From NCBI GenBank assembly GCA_934394435.1, contig CAKRRN010000020.1:1-43155 (forward strand): 43,155 nt of DNA, written 5' to 3'. Both the position numbers and the translations under genes were made by a program. Positions 16,140-26,700 of the stretch are shown piece after piece. This DNA comes from an uncultured Bacteroidaceae bacterium (GTDB lineage: Bacteria > Bacteroidota > Bacteroidia > Bacteroidales > Bacteroidaceae). Position 1 is the first letter of the stretch, and each line of letters opens with the position of its first letter. Under the pieces are notes generated by a model that saw only the letters and a program-made list of their open reading frames with translations, had not been told where the DNA came from and made no database searches.

Positions 16140-17159
16140 TTAGTTCGCACTTTGGAATTCATCGAGGAAACGAACATCGTTCTCGCTGAACATACGCAGA
16201 TCCTTTACCTGATATTTGAGGTTTGTGATGCGCTCAATGCCCATACCGAAAGCATATCCATTGTAAACCTTGCTGTCGATGCCGTTGGCTTCGAGCACAG
16301 CAGGGTCAACCATGCCACATCCCAAAATCTCTACCCATCCTGTGTGTTTGCAGAATGCGCACCCCTTGCCACCGCAAATATTACAGCTGATATCCATCTC
16401 TGCACTTGGCTCTGTGAAGGGGAAGTAGCTGGGACGCAGACGTATCTTGGTGTCTGGGCCGAACATCTCTTGGGCAAACAACAGTAGCACCTGCTTGAGG
16501 TCTTTGAAGCTTACACCTTTGTCGATATACAATCCTTCTACCTGATGGAAGAAGCAGTGTGCGCGAGCAGAGATAGCCTCGTTGCGGTAGACGCGACCTG
16601 GGCAGATGATGCGGATGGGGGGCTGTGAACTCTCCATCACACGTGCCTGCACGCTACTGGTATGCGAACGCAGAATCACATCGGGGTGAGACTCTACAAA
16701 GAATGTGTCTTGCATGTCGCGAGCAGGATGGTCATCTGCAAAGTTCATGCTGCTGTATACATGCCAGTCATCCTCTACCTCAGGACCCTCAGCCAGTGTG
16801 AAGCCCAGACGACTGAAGATGTCTACGATTTCGTTCTTGACGATGGTCAAGGGGTGGCGTGTGCCCAATGTGATGGGGTAGGGTGTACGGGTGAGGTCTA
16901 CCTGCACGCCTGCCGTCTCTTCTGTGGCAGCACTACTCTTGAGAGCGTTTATCTTGTCGAGTGCGGCATTCTTAAGTTCATTGAGCTTCATTCCAAGCTC
17001 CTTCTTCATGTCGGCAGGTACATTGCGGAAGTCTGCCATCAATGCCGAAATCTCACCTTTTTTGCTCAGATACTTGATGCGGAGAGCTTCTACCTCCTCG
17101 CTGTTATGAGCTTGCAGCGTAGAGATTTCAGCCATCATCTTTTGTATTCTTTCTATCAT
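16140..17159 (-). CDS. pheS: Phenylalanine-tRNA ligase alpha subunit
   Basis: The start is set at ATG 17159 (MIERIQKMMAEI), matching the family; 11 further in-frame codons upstream are poor and run to the promoter. The protein has 339 residues. An N-terminal coiled coil (about 1-90) binds tRNA-Phe, followed by the class II core: motif 2 region (RVYRNEAISARAHCFFHQVEGLY, residues in the 200s) and motif 3 (YGYAFGMGIERI-type, here NGYAFGMGIERI). A Cys cluster (CNICGGKGCAFC) is usual for this type. It charges tRNA-Phe together with PheT, which is not in the window, as is common in Bacteroidetes where the genes are apart. Confidence 0.96.
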   Translation of the reverse strand: MIERIQKMMAEISTLQAHNSEEVEALRIKYLSKKGEISALMADFRNVPADMKKELGMKLNELKNAALDKINALKSSAATEETAGVQVDLTRTPYPITLGTRHPLTIVKNEIVDIFSRLGFTLAEGPEVEDDWHVYSSMNFADDHPARDMQDTFFVESHPDVILRSHTSSVQARVMESSQPPIRIICPGRVYRNEAISARAHCFFHQVEGLYIDKGVSFKDLKQVLLLFAQEMFGPDTKIRLRPSYFPFTEPSAEMDISCNICGGKGCAFCKHTGWVEILGCGMVDPAVLEANGIDSKVYNGYAFGMGIERITNLKYQVKDLRMFSENDVRFLDEFQSAN

Positions 17160-17189
17160 CTTTCTACTGTGATGTTTTATTATTTGTTG

Positions 17190-17197
17190 CAAAGGTA
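17190..17197 (-). promoter_or_regulatory. -7 box for pheS
   Basis: TACCTTTG on the minus strand, about 30 bases before the chosen ATG. It overlaps the upstream in-frame start, which supports the shorter protein. Confidence 0.5.
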
Positions 17198-17241
17198 CGC
17201 TTTTCTTGATGAAAACAGTGTGCGATATGGAAAAATAAGCG

Positions 17242-17249
17242 TACTTTTG
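17242..17249 (+). promoter_or_regulatory. -7 box for the DUF4348 lipoprotein gene
   Basis: TACTTTTG, 27 bases before the ATG, divergent from the pheS promoter. Confidence 0.5.
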
Positions 17250-17276
17250 CCCAGTTTATCAAGCAGACGTTTCTGT

Positions 17277-18122
17277 ATGATTGGAAAAACATGCGTTAGC
17301 GTGACGTTATTGGGGCTTCTGGTTACCTCTTGTGGAAGGGGGCGTATGGGCTCTGATTCGGACATGCAAGACACGACATGGGTGGAAGACACCCTTATGA
17401 CAGACAGTGTGGCCGAAGTGGAGGAAGAGATGGACGAGGCCGTGGAAGAGAACAGAGTGGATGGTTCGTTTGATGATTTCATCTTTACGTTCACACGCTT
17501 GCCTCATTTGCAGGTGCAGCGAACAGACATGCCTCTTCCTTATACCAAGGCTGATGGAGAGGAGGCAATGGTCAACGACAGACATGCCATAGGCAACTTC
17601 GACTTTTTGAAGGGAGATTTCTATACGGTCTTTTATGGTTCTATGCGTGAACTGGAGGCAGACCGAGATGAGACGGATTCTGTGGTCTTGGTAGATAGGG
17701 TTGACCTCACGCTGCAAAGTATGCGTACCTATACATTTAGACGTAATGCTGGGAAATGGCATTTGACGCACATGGCTGACCATCCGTTTGCAGAGGATGT
17801 ACTCTCAGACTTTTACCGTTTCTATGCGCATTTCTCAACTGACAGCGTATTCCAGGCACATGCTTTGGCTCCGCAACTGTATGTGAGCATTCATGATACA
17901 GAGGATGAACTTAGCGTTATTGACGGAACTATAGATGCCAGCCAATGGACAAGTTTCTGTCCAGAGGTTCCCTCAGGCGTTATCTCCAATATCCGTTTCG
18001 GACAGCATTATACACCACAGCGTATTGTCATGCAGAAGTGTGGCATGGGTACAGGACTGCAAGAGGTCTTTACCTTTTCTCACGATGCGGGGGCATGGCG
18101 ACTGAAGAGCTATGAGGACTGA
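17277..18122 (+). CDS. DUF4348-type lipoprotein
   Basis: The start is set at ATG 17277 (MIGKTCVSVTLLGLLVTSC). The long in-frame extension upstream is antisense to pheS. The protein has 281 residues with a lipobox Cys at 19, then an acidic linker rich in Glu and Asp (about 30-65). A folded domain follows, beginning FDDFIFTFTRLPHLQVQR and containing MPLPYTK and WHLTHMADHPF. This resembles the Bacteroidetes DUF4348 family (no known function). The C-terminal half repeats a related layout ('FYRFYAHFSTDSVFQ', 'LKSYED'). It heads a plus-strand run with murB and an MBL hydrolase, which hints at, but does not show, an envelope role. Confidence 0.75.
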   Translation: MIGKTCVSVTLLGLLVTSCGRGRMGSDSDMQDTTWVEDTLMTDSVAEVEEEMDEAVEENRVDGSFDDFIFTFTRLPHLQVQRTDMPLPYTKADGEEAMVNDRHAIGNFDFLKGDFYTVFYGSMRELEADRDETDSVVLVDRVDLTLQSMRTYTFRRNAGKWHLTHMADHPFAEDVLSDFYRFYAHFSTDSVFQAHALAPQLYVSIHDTEDELSVIDGTIDASQWTSFCPEVPSGVISNIRFGQHYTPQRIVMQKCGMGTGLQEVFTFSHDAGAWRLKSYED

Positions 18123-18132
18123 GCCTGGAAAG

Positions 18133-18149
18133 ATATTCTGGCAGAATAT
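18133..18149 (+). other. Short hairpin in the murB leader
   Basis: ATATTCT-GGC-AGAATAT forms a perfect 7-bp stem with a 3-base loop between the DUF4348 gene and murB. It is too weak for a sure terminator. Confidence 0.3.
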
Positions 18150-18176
18150 TTACTATAAATATATAATGTAAGAAAC

Positions 18177-19211
18177 ATGCTGATACAAGACCACTGCTCT
18201 TTGCTTGACTACAACACGTTTGGCATTCATGCCCAAGCCCGAGTGCTTGTCTCGTATGATAATGTGGAAGAATTGCGTCAGGCGTTGGAGTTGTACCGCT
18301 CGGCTTACTCTGACCTTCCCTTACTACATATAGGCGCTGGTAGCAACTTGCTCTTTTTGTCAGACTATCCTGGTATGGTGTTACACTCTAACATATGTGG
18401 AGTGGAACTGCTTGCAGAGGAGGGAGATGATGTACTGGTACGTGTGGGTGCAGGAGTGGAACACGACGCATGGGTGGCTGAGGCTGTCTCAAAAGGATGG
18501 CACGGACTGGAGAATCTTTCACTCATTCCAGGACAGGTGGGAGCCTCTGCCGTTCAGAATATAGGGGCTTATGGAGTGGAGGCACAGAGCGTGATAGAGA
18601 GAGTCGAGGGTGTGAGCCTTGCGACAGGCGACTCCTATTCTTGGAGCAAAGACCAGTGTGCCTATGCTTACCGAAGCAGCGTGTTCAAGGGAACCCTGCG
18701 TGGACAGTATGCCATTACGTATGTCACATACCGCTTGCATCATTCCTTCCGCCCGAATCTTGACTATGGGGCACTGCGCTCCACCCTTCAAGCGCGTGGC
18801 ATCGTGCCAGAGAGGGTTACGGCAGAACAGTTGCGTGAGACTGTAATTGCAGTTAGAAAATCCAAATTACCAGACCCGAAGGTGCAGGGCAATGCAGGAA
18901 GTTTCTTTATGAATCCTGTTGTGAAGCGCGACGTATGGAACAGACTGCATGCTCAATATCCCAATGCCCCTCATTATGATGTGGATGATGAACACGTGAA
19001 GGTGCCTGCTGGTTGGCTCATAGAGCAGTGTGGCTGGAAGGGACGTGCTTTGGGCAATGCCGCAGTACACGACAAACAGGCTTTGGTGCTGGTGAATCGT
19101 GGAGGAGCAACAGGAGCTGATATCTTGGCATTATGCGATGCCATACGCTCAGATGTGCTTTCTCGCTTTGCTATCGAACTCCATCCAGAAGTCAATTTCA
19201 TAGGTGCTTGA
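18177..19211 (+). CDS. murB: UDP-N-acetylenolpyruvoylglucosamine reductase
   Basis: 344 residues, a type I MurB. It reduces UDP-GlcNAc-enolpyruvate to UDP-MurNAc using FAD and NADPH in cytoplasmic peptidoglycan synthesis. The start MLIQDHCSLLDYNTFGIHA has the family 'NTFG' motif. The FAD-binding region carries GAGSNLLF and the substrate region SLIPGQVGASAVQNIGAYG. The catalytic Ser is in GNAGSFF and the C-terminal catalytic Glu in LHPEVNFIG. The YAYRSSVFKG segment fits the type I tyrosine loop. It lies 54 bases after the DUF4348 gene and is followed closely by the MBL gene. Confidence 0.96.
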   Translation: MLIQDHCSLLDYNTFGIHAQARVLVSYDNVEELRQALELYRSAYSDLPLLHIGAGSNLLFLSDYPGMVLHSNICGVELLAEEGDDVLVRVGAGVEHDAWVAEAVSKGWHGLENLSLIPGQVGASAVQNIGAYGVEAQSVIERVEGVSLATGDSYSWSKDQCAYAYRSSVFKGTLRGQYAITYVTYRLHHSFRPNLDYGALRSTLQARGIVPERVTAEQLRETVIAVRKSKLPDPKVQGNAGSFFMNPVVKRDVWNRLHAQYPNAPHYDVDDEHVKVPAGWLIEQCGWKGRALGNAAVHDKQALVLVNRGGATGADILALCDAIRSDVLSRFAIELHPEVNFIGA

Positions 19212-19235
19212 ATGGCGATGAATAACGGTGACAGG

Positions 19236-20000
19236 ATGAAAATCACATTTCTGGGTACGGGAACCAGTACTGGAGTTCCTCGTATAGGATGCCAGTGTGA
19301 GGTGTGTCTCAGTCAAGACCCGAGAGACAATCGCTTGCGCTGCTCGGCACTTTTTCAGCATAATGAAACCAATATTCTGCTGGATTGTGGTCCAGACTTT
19401 CGTTATCAGATGTTGCGTGTGGGCTTTTACCAGCCCATTCATGCTGTGTTTATCACGCATGAACATTATGATCATATAGGAGGAATTGATGATCTGAGAC
19501 CTTTTAGCTATTTGCAGAATGTGCCACTTTATGCTGACAACTTTGCTGCGACACATCTGCGCCAGCGACTTCCATATTGTCTGGTACAACATCAGTATCC
19601 TGGCATTCCGCAACTGCAACTGCATGTCATGGAGCCTGGTGATACGGTTATGGTGGGACAGGTACCTGTTACTGCCATTCGTGTCATGCATGGTAAATTG
19701 CCCATCTTGGGGTATCGTGTGGGCGATGTGGCTTACATTACGGATATGTCTGTAATGCCCGATGAATCAAGACCTCTACTTGAAGGCATCCGATTACTTG
19801 TGGTCAATGCGCTCCGACACGAGCCTCATAATACTCATCAGACACTTGATGAGGCTATTGCTTTCCGACGCTCTCTTTCAGGAGATTTCCCTACTTACTT
19901 TATTCATATGTCAGATCAGATGGGGTTGCATGCGGTGCAGGAGACTTTGCTTCCTATGGGCTTTCATTTTGCATATGATGGACTGATACTTGAGGTCTGA
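19236..20000 (+). CDS. MBL-fold metallo-hydrolase (PhnP / phosphodiesterase-like)
   Basis: The start is chosen at ATG 19236 (MKITFLGTGTSTGVPRIGC), the family N-terminus; an ATG at 19212, just after the murB stop, would add 8 residues. The protein has 254 residues. Metal motif HEHYDHIGGIDDLRPF is the HxHxDH signature. The later Asp is in AYITDMS, and C-terminal His motifs are in LRHEPHNTHQT and YFIHMSDQMG. An N-terminal Cys set (GCQCEVC) is typical of the PhnP-like branch, which hydrolyses cyclic phosphate esters. The substrate here is unknown. It is probably co-transcribed with murB. Confidence 0.88.
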   Translation: MKITFLGTGTSTGVPRIGCQCEVCLSQDPRDNRLRCSALFQHNETNILLDCGPDFRYQMLRVGFYQPIHAVFITHEHYDHIGGIDDLRPFSYLQNVPLYADNFAATHLRQRLPYCLVQHQYPGIPQLQLHVMEPGDTVMVGQVPVTAIRVMHGKLPILGYRVGDVAYITDMSVMPDESRPLLEGIRLLVVNALRHEPHNTHQTLDEAIAFRRSLSGDFPTYFIHMSDQMGLHAVQETLLPMGFHFAYDGLILEV

Positions 20001-20098
20001 GTTTTGACGGAAAGTTTTTAGCATCGTATCAGCTCGTTTGCTGCCGTGCTTTGTCTGTAGGTTTATTGCCCCTTATACTTTACTTATATAGACAGTAA

Positions 20099-20146
20099 AA
20101 CCCTGACACATTCAGACTTTTGCTTAGTCTTGCTTGTGCCAGGGTT
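20099..20146. terminator. Two-tier hairpin, probable bidirectional terminator
   Basis: AACCCTGACACA (20099-20110) pairs with TGTGCCAGGGTT (20135-20146) with one mismatch, and AGACT (20114-20118) with AGTCT (20126-20130) inside. It lies between the convergent MBL and nucleotidyltransferase genes. Confidence 0.6.
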
Positions 20147-20218
20147 GTATATGATGCTTGTCACCACATCTATCCTACCTGTTTGTCAGATGGCAGATGT
20201 GTGTGTCAGATGTTTCTT

Positions 20219-21133
20219 TTAGAACATCTTGTCGGGATATTGTCCATTCTGGTGCAAAGCAGCTAACTTTGCTACCACCTCAGGACGGTCTTCTGGGTAA
20301 GTCACACCAAACCATTTGCTGGTTGTGTCCAGTACTTCGCAAGTGGCTTTTCCCTGTTTGATGAGGCTGTCAACCATCAGAGGGATGAAGAACTCGCTCT
20401 TGGGATTAGCCTGATTTTTGGGGTCAGATAGGAACTCACGGAAATAAGCCTTGCTATGTGCGAAGTAGTCGGGAGTGAAGCCCCAGAAGTTCATGCTCAC
20501 GGGAGTTGTGTCGGGGATGCTCACCCACTGGTCATTCTCGTCAAGATATTGTACGGTATCACCGTGACGTTCAATCTTTGTACGTTCTACGACACTCTTC
20601 AGCAAGTGTGTCTGGTCATCATTTTCACAGACACCACGGCTTACAGTACCACTCTCAGAGAGTGTGTTCCCAACGCGGAATCCCACCATAGCATATTTGC
20701 CAGTGCTACCCTCGGGGAGTTCTGAAAGGAATTTACCCATCACGCGGAATGCGTCACGATCATAAAAGTCATCACAGTTGAGTACTGCAAAAGGCTCGTG
20801 GATAACTTCTTCACCCATCATTACTGCATGGTTAGTTCCCCATGGTTTGGTACGTCCTTCGGGTACTGTAAATCCTTCAGGCAGTGCATCCAGGCTCTGG
20901 AAGCATAGTTCGCAGGGTACATGACCCTCATATTTGCTCAGTATCTGCTCACGGAACTGCTGTTCGAAGTCGCGTCTAATCACCCAAACAATCTTTCCGA
21001 ATCCAGCCTGAATGGCATCGTAGATGCTGTAGTCCATGATGCTTTGTCCTTGGGGACCCAGTGTGTCTAACTGTTTAAGACCGCCATAGCGGCTTCCCAT
21101 ACCTGCTGCCAGCAGGAACAATGTAGGTTTCAT
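20219..21133 (-). CDS. Sugar-nucleotidyltransferase family protein
   Basis: 304 residues starting MKPTLFLLAAGMGSRYGG, the nucleotide-binding signature (LAAGxGxRxG...K) of NTP transferases. The metal-binding Asp pair is in AVLNCDDFYDRDAF and the product-binding region in PKSEFFIPLMVD. The C-terminus WFGVTYPEDRPEVVAKLAAL also fits the family. It would make an NDP-sugar from a sugar-1-phosphate, but the sugar cannot be told from sequence, and no glycan gene cluster adjoins it. It is a single gene with its own -7 box and a terminator shared with the MBL gene. Confidence 0.85.
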   Translation of the reverse strand: MKPTLFLLAAGMGSRYGGLKQLDTLGPQGQSIMDYSIYDAIQAGFGKIVWVIRRDFEQQFREQILSKYEGHVPCELCFQSLDALPEGFTVPEGRTKPWGTNHAVMMGEEVIHEPFAVLNCDDFYDRDAFRVMGKFLSELPEGSTGKYAMVGFRVGNTLSESGTVSRGVCENDDQTHLLKSVVERTKIERHGDTVQYLDENDQWVSIPDTTPVSMNFWGFTPDYFAHSKAYFREFLSDPKNQANPKSEFFIPLMVDSLIKQGKATCEVLDTTSKWFGVTYPEDRPEVVAKLAALHQNGQYPDKMF

Positions 21134-21212
21134 GTTTCTTTTCTCCTTAATTTATATAAGTATTATTCAATTGTCTCTTTTTATGATGGAGTCAAGTTCT
21201 CCTAAGGCATGA

Positions 21213-21220
21213 CAAAAGTA
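21213..21220 (-). promoter_or_regulatory. -7 box for the nucleotidyltransferase gene
   Basis: TACTTTTG on the minus strand, about 80 bases before the ATG. The -33 element is unclear. Confidence 0.4.
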
Positions 21221-21282
21221 ACACTTTTATTTCAACCTACCGCAGACATCCTGCTGTTTTGTTACGAAAAGTGACATAGCAA

Positions 21283-23745
21283 TCAGAAAGGATATCCGAT
21301 GGCCAGATGATAGCCCAATGATTTTGAGAATCGAGTCATATTGTAGTATCCATTACGCCCTGTTTCGTATGGAGCATGCAGTCCGATGCCTAAGTCGAAA
21401 CGGAATACCAGAAAATCAAGGTCGTATCTGACTCCTACTCCTGTGCCCAATGCAATGTCGCGTCCAAAATGACGTAGACTGAATTGTCCTTCCTCCATTC
21501 CTTCTGACTGGCGTAGAAGCCATACATTTCCGGCATCGAGGAAGGTCGCTCCATATAGTTTTCCTACGATAGGGAAACGATACTCAACGTTCGCCTCCAG
21601 CTTCATGTCACCGGCTTGATCCACATAGGAATATTGGCTATCACTCGGATGATGGCGTCCAGGACCGATACTACGCACGCTAAAGGCACGCACGCTACAT
21701 GCTCCTCCCACGGTGAAAAGGTCTGAGTAAGGGGGAAGTACTGCATTACCGTAGCTATAGGCAACGCCTCCCATTACACGTGTAGCCAAACTGCTACGCC
21801 GTGTTAGGGGAAATCTGTGGGTGTACTGTACAGTGCCACGCAGGTATTGGGCAAAGGGAACTCCCAACAGTTTCTTGCCACGTTGGCTCAGGTCTTGTCC
21901 GCAGGCTGCATATAGTAGCGAGGTGACATTACCTGCCTCCTTTACACTGACTCTCAAGGAACGGGGATGATGTTTCTTGCTTGTCCATGTATAGGTGTAT
22001 TCTATGCTGGGCACAAGTTGGTTACGCATTGATACGTACAGTGCTTGGTTGGCATTTGTGATGCTGTCGAAGCGTGCTGTCGTGTGCTGCAGAGCTTGAT
22101 AGTCAACGGACAGTAGGGTAAACTGATGACGCTCGTTTGTTCCGTTTTGTATGCTGTAAGAGAGTGAAGCGCTGAGCGAAATACGACTGAAATAACCAGC
22201 TCGGCTCATGCTTCTTGCGTCCAGTTGTATGTCTGTTGATGTTGTCCGATGATGCATTTTGCGTTCCAGAAAGAAAGGCATCAGACGAGGCCACGATACA
22301 GATCCGTTTATGCCGTATTCATAGGAGTTGAGCAGAGAGCGGTTCTTGGGCACATCTGTGCCTGTCTGCCATTCATAAGAGCCCCATACTTTCAGTCCAA
22401 GAGTTTCCGCTCCCCGAAAAGCATTGTGTTTTTTCATGCCAAATGTGACCCCAGGTCCCACTTGTCCGTTGCTTTTCCCCGTCACTCCAGCTTGGAATTC
22501 CCCATCGTAGGGCTTGGCAAGCATGGCTTGAATGTCCAGGTCAAGCGTGTCACTGCTGAAAGTCGAATCGCGTGGCACGTAGCGTATGTTGAGGGTCGAG
22601 AAGAGATTTGTCGAGAGCAATTTCTGCTGCATCTGCTCTTCTGACCGCTGGTTGAAGAGGTCACCCCTGCGCATGGTGCGGTGTCGCAAGACAGCTCCTG
22701 GATGCATGGGCGCACGTTTTCCCGAGGTACTGTAGCGGTATGTCACTCCATACTTGGTCACACTGTCTGTTGGCTGAAGCAGTCCATTCTGCAGGATTGT
22801 GAGGCGTGTGTTACCTATATAGTATGGGTGCAAGGCTTCCTTGGGCGCATTCTCAGAGGGCTCTACACGAAGGGCTACGCGAAGTGGTGTCTGTAGGGTG
22901 TCTGCCCGAAATGTGATGTAGGCAGGACGAAAATAGTAGTATCCTGCGTTTCTGAAGGCATCTGAGAGCCTTGTGCGTTCTTTGTCAAGTGAGGTCACGC
23001 TGAAGGGGTTTCCTCTCTGAAGTATTCTCCTTCTGGGCATGGTAACCTTGATGATGCTGTCTGCCTGTCTGGAAAAGTGCGTGTATTCGATACTGTCAAG
23101 ATGAAAGAGGGGTCCCGTCTCCACTTTATACGATAATTTAGCCTTGCGAGGGTGGCTCATGGGGATTGTATCGTGAGTGACACGTGCCTGAAAATAACCT
23201 CGCCCACGCAAGGTGTTCTGTGCTACGGTGCAACGTGTCTTGGGATTTACCGTGCTGATGTACACGGGTGTGGTTGCGAAATGTTTGAACATCCACTTAC
23301 CAAATCTGTGCTTGCTTTCAACATAGCGGTTGTATATCCATAGCCTGACGGGGAAAGGGTGTGTCACATGACTGCTGCCCATGAGTGCACCATTGGGTGC
23401 GTAAGCCAACACTGCTTCCACCTCTTCGCGAGTCTCTGCGTATGATTGGGTGTCCATGCGGTTGACACGTTTTAGACTATCACGTTTTTCTTGTTCGTTT
23501 TTGGGGGATTGTATGGCTTGCTTGTCACCTGTCAGTAGTCCTTCCACCTTTGTGTAGGCATTGGCAAGTGCTGTGATGACTCCCTCGTGTGTGGTGTCTT
23601 CTGATTGTATTATAGGTTGGCTGTAGTCCAGCTCCTTGATTCCCCGATACAACGTCTCACCCTCCAACAGATGACTGGTGGTGGAGCAGGAGGTGATGCC
23701 GAGCATTACCATGACGAATATGAGTGTAAAGATGCTTTTTCTCAT
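21283..23745 (-). CDS. tamL: TamL-type Omp85 outer-membrane lipoprotein (BamA/TamA family)
   Basis: 820 residues with a lipoprotein signal (GITSC, Cys20), unusual for Omp85 proteins outside Bacteroidetes and diagnostic of TamL. POTRA-like repeats span about 180-440 (GRGYFQARVTHD, TRLSDAFRNAGYYYF, DTLDLDIQAML). A C-terminal 16-strand-type barrel follows with the conserved VRAFSVRSIGPG (the (V)RGF-like lid-lock motif) and DAGNVW, ending in a terminal Phe (AIGYPF). It acts with TamB in moving lipids or proteins to the outer membrane. Its start overlaps the tamB stop by 4 bases (ATGA), so the two are translationally coupled. Confidence 0.9.
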   Translation of the reverse strand: MRKSIFTLIFVMVMLGITSCSTTSHLLEGETLYRGIKELDYSQPIIQSEDTTHEGVITALANAYTKVEGLLTGDKQAIQSPKNEQEKRDSLKRVNRMDTQSYAETREEVEAVLAYAPNGALMGSSHVTHPFPVRLWIYNRYVESKHRFGKWMFKHFATTPVYISTVNPKTRCTVAQNTLRGRGYFQARVTHDTIPMSHPRKAKLSYKVETGPLFHLDSIEYTHFSRQADSIIKVTMPRRRILQRGNPFSVTSLDKERTRLSDAFRNAGYYYFRPAYITFRADTLQTPLRVALRVEPSENAPKEALHPYYIGNTRLTILQNGLLQPTDSVTKYGVTYRYSTSGKRAPMHPGAVLRHRTMRRGDLFNQRSEEQMQQKLLSTNLFSTLNIRYVPRDSTFSSDTLDLDIQAMLAKPYDGEFQAGVTGKSNGQVGPGVTFGMKKHNAFRGAETLGLKVWGSYEWQTGTDVPKNRSLLNSYEYGINGSVSWPRLMPFFLERKMHHRTTSTDIQLDARSMSRAGYFSRISLSASLSYSIQNGTNERHQFTLLSVDYQALQHTTARFDSITNANQALYVSMRNQLVPSIEYTYTWTSKKHHPRSLRVSVKEAGNVTSLLYAACGQDLSQRGKKLLGVPFAQYLRGTVQYTHRFPLTRRSSLATRVMGGVAYSYGNAVLPPYSDLFTVGGACSVRAFSVRSIGPGRHHPSDSQYSYVDQAGDMKLEANVEYRFPIVGKLYGATFLDAGNVWLLRQSEGMEEGQFSLRHFGRDIALGTGVGVRYDLDFLVFRFDLGIGLHAPYETGRNGYYNMTRFSKSLGYHLAIGYPF

Positions 23746-26700
23746 GGGTTCTCCTTCTTTGCTGTGATGGTGTCTTGGGGCGTGGCTATGATGTTAGACT
23801 GCTTAAGCATTTGCTTCTGCATATTTATCTCTTCTTCGTTTCTCCGGAACCGGAATAGGTCGCGAAGCCTGTTGGTGCGTCTTCTCAATACCAGTCCCAC
23901 ACCCATTTCTGTCAGTTCGCCTTCTATCATCGACTGGTAGTTGCGGTCGTAGAAGAGACGTACGTATCGGCTTGCCCCATTGTCCAACTTGTATTCCAGT
24001 GACACGTTGTCTATGATGGTCTGCCCATTGTTTTGGGCTTCATTGCCAGAGCTGACCTTTCCGCCCAGTATCAGGCTTATGCGGTTGCCCCAGAATCGTT
24101 TGCGGAAACTGAAACTGTAGTCTGTGGTTGTGCCACCCGTTTCAGTGGTGCTGTTTTCAATACCGAAACTCAAGTCTACGGTGGAGAGTGCCTGCCCTGT
24201 GATGTTGTTGATGGCACTTTGCAGATAAGCGTTCAGCGTGTTTGCATAGCTGAATCCACTCTTGATATTGAAATTGTCGGTCATATACATGCCTGTTACC
24301 AGCATGGTTACAGCCACACGACCTCTGTCTTCGGGAGACATGGCAGACAGCTCGTTCTGTACGGTCATGTCTTCTGGAGCCTCCAGCGTGAAGGTGAGTC
24401 CCATGTTAGCCAGTGTCTGACTAAGCGAGAGTCCTACGTCAAAGGCAACATTGCGTGGCACATTGTTTTCTGTAACGCTTGCTTTCACACGTTCGCTTGC
24501 GCTTATGCCAAGGGTAGGATTGCTTGTGTCGCCTGTGAATTCCACATAACTTCCACTTTGAATATTGAAGTCGTTGAGCGGAATTGCCATTAAGGAGTAG
24601 CGCATGACGCCCTGCTCTATGGTGTAACGTCCATAGAGTCGGATGCCGTTATCAAGATCATAGGTCAGTGTGAGGTCTCCTCCTCCCTGCAGATTTACAT
24701 AGTCAGACCCGTCTTCACTAAGCAGACAGTGTACCTGTGCCGCCTGTTCTACGGAGAGAACCATCAGTGCGTCTACGCTTTGCTTATGCTTTATGACGGT
24801 CTGTACTTGTGTGGTGTCTGAAAAGTCGCTGAATGTGACGATGTCTGAGAGTTGGTCTTGAACGGTAATTGGTGAGTCTCTTAGTACGTATGTCACATCT
24901 GTATTGCCCAGCACAGCCAGTCTGCCACGCACTTTCAAGTCATCCAGTGTGCCCCACGCGCGTGCGTTCATATCTACATATACTTTTCCGTATGCCAGTG
25001 CTGTATGGCTTTGGGGCGCGTCTATAAGCTTGTAGTTTTTGGCAGCGATGTCTATAGATAGTCGTATGTGGTCAAGGTTGCTGAAGTCCATAGAGCCATT
25101 TAGGGTCAGGGGTGAGTTTCCTGCAGCGTAGGCCTTGATGTGGTCAAGGCTAAGATGGCTCTTGTTGATGCTCAGCGTGTCATCGGGTATGGTCAGGTCG
25201 ATGCTGTAGTCATCCGCTAATACGTGCATGGATTCTGTGGCGAGTGCGCCCGTGAGAATGGGGTTGCTGATATTTCCTGTAACGGAGAGTGAGCCAGAGG
25301 TAGCACCTGTCAGACGTATTGTCCCATCGGGCAGGAATGCGTTTGCCAGACTGAGAGGCAAACTCTCCAGCGTGGCTTCAGCATCTATCTGCCCTTCTCC
25401 CCCTTGTTTCCAGTAGGTACCTGCCAGCATGGCAATCTCGTTGTCATCCTGGGTTACGATGGCATCTACGTGGTGGCTGCCATCTGAGTTGGGGAAATAG
25501 ATGGCGTTCACACCCATGTCACCCATGGAGGTTCCTTCGTATGTAAACTTATGGATGCCGATATCTGCAGACACGGTTGTCGCGCTGTCAGCCTGCATGT
25601 AGTGGATATCGCCATGTAGCAGTCCGCCTAATTGTGGTGCATAAGGCATCACGCTGGTCAGTTCAGCCATGTTGATGTTGTTCATGCTGAGAGAAAGGTC
25701 TTGCAGGGCATCTTCGTTCGGGGTGGAGTAGAGCTTGAGTCCGGTACCGTCATCAGCCAGCAAGTCCACTAATGCCAGCAGACGGCCCTCTCTCGAATAT
25801 TCCACGTAGTTATTCTCGTTGAGTGTGAAACGACGGTAGGCGATGATGGGGTTCAGTGGAGTTATGTGCATTCTGATACCCTCTGGTGTTATGTTTGCCT
25901 CCATGCCAAGGTCCACTCCTTTCTTTCCCTTTGCGTCAATGAAATCCAAGTGGACAGACGTGCCTGTGGCAGTCAGGCGTGCTTGCAGGGATGACTCGAA
26001 GGAGACAACTCGGTTTTTCTTTCCGTTTCGGATGCGCGATTTGAATGCCACTCCCTCAGGCTCTTGCACGATGTCCCATTGGATGGTGTCCAGCAGGATG
26101 GCTCCCGTGTTGAGCGTGTATAGATGTCCGTCCCCCCTAAGACCGTCTTCCGGACTTGAGTTTAGGTCAAGATGAAGCTGGTCAAACGAATAGCCTACCG
26201 CACTTCTGAAGATATTGTTCACTGGATTGCGTGTGCCACAAAGCAGATGAACTTGCAATGTGGGAAGCATTGCTTGCAGTTTTTTCTGGTCCAGATGCAG
26301 ACTGTCTGCTTCGATGCGTATCTCCTTTAGGAGCTGTTTTCCGTATGTTACCAGTGAGTCTGCTCCGTGAGGCGAGCGGATGGATAGCTCAAGGTCTCCT
26401 GCTGCTGCCTCAGCCATGATGCTGTCTGGCGATAGCCGCAGGCGTGCTCCCAGTTCCACTGGGTGGAATGTGGTGTCCTTCAGAGCAAGTGTGATGTGGT
26501 CTGCCTGCGCGTTGAGTGTGTGTGTCTGACGCAGATCAGAACTTCCCTCAATGTGCATCTTCATGCTTGCTTTCATGGTGTCTTTAGCCAAATGGAGCGC
26601 ATACAGGTCTATGCTGTTTAGGTCCATACTGAAGGAGGACGATTCCAGCTTGCGCTTCTTGATGTGCACGTCCGCCTGTGCCAGCAAGTCGAGTATCTGG

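Noticed and set aside
16662..17276. 205-codon N-terminal extension of the DUF4348 lipoprotein frame
   Set aside because: It is antisense to pheS, and the lipoprotein signal starts at 17277.
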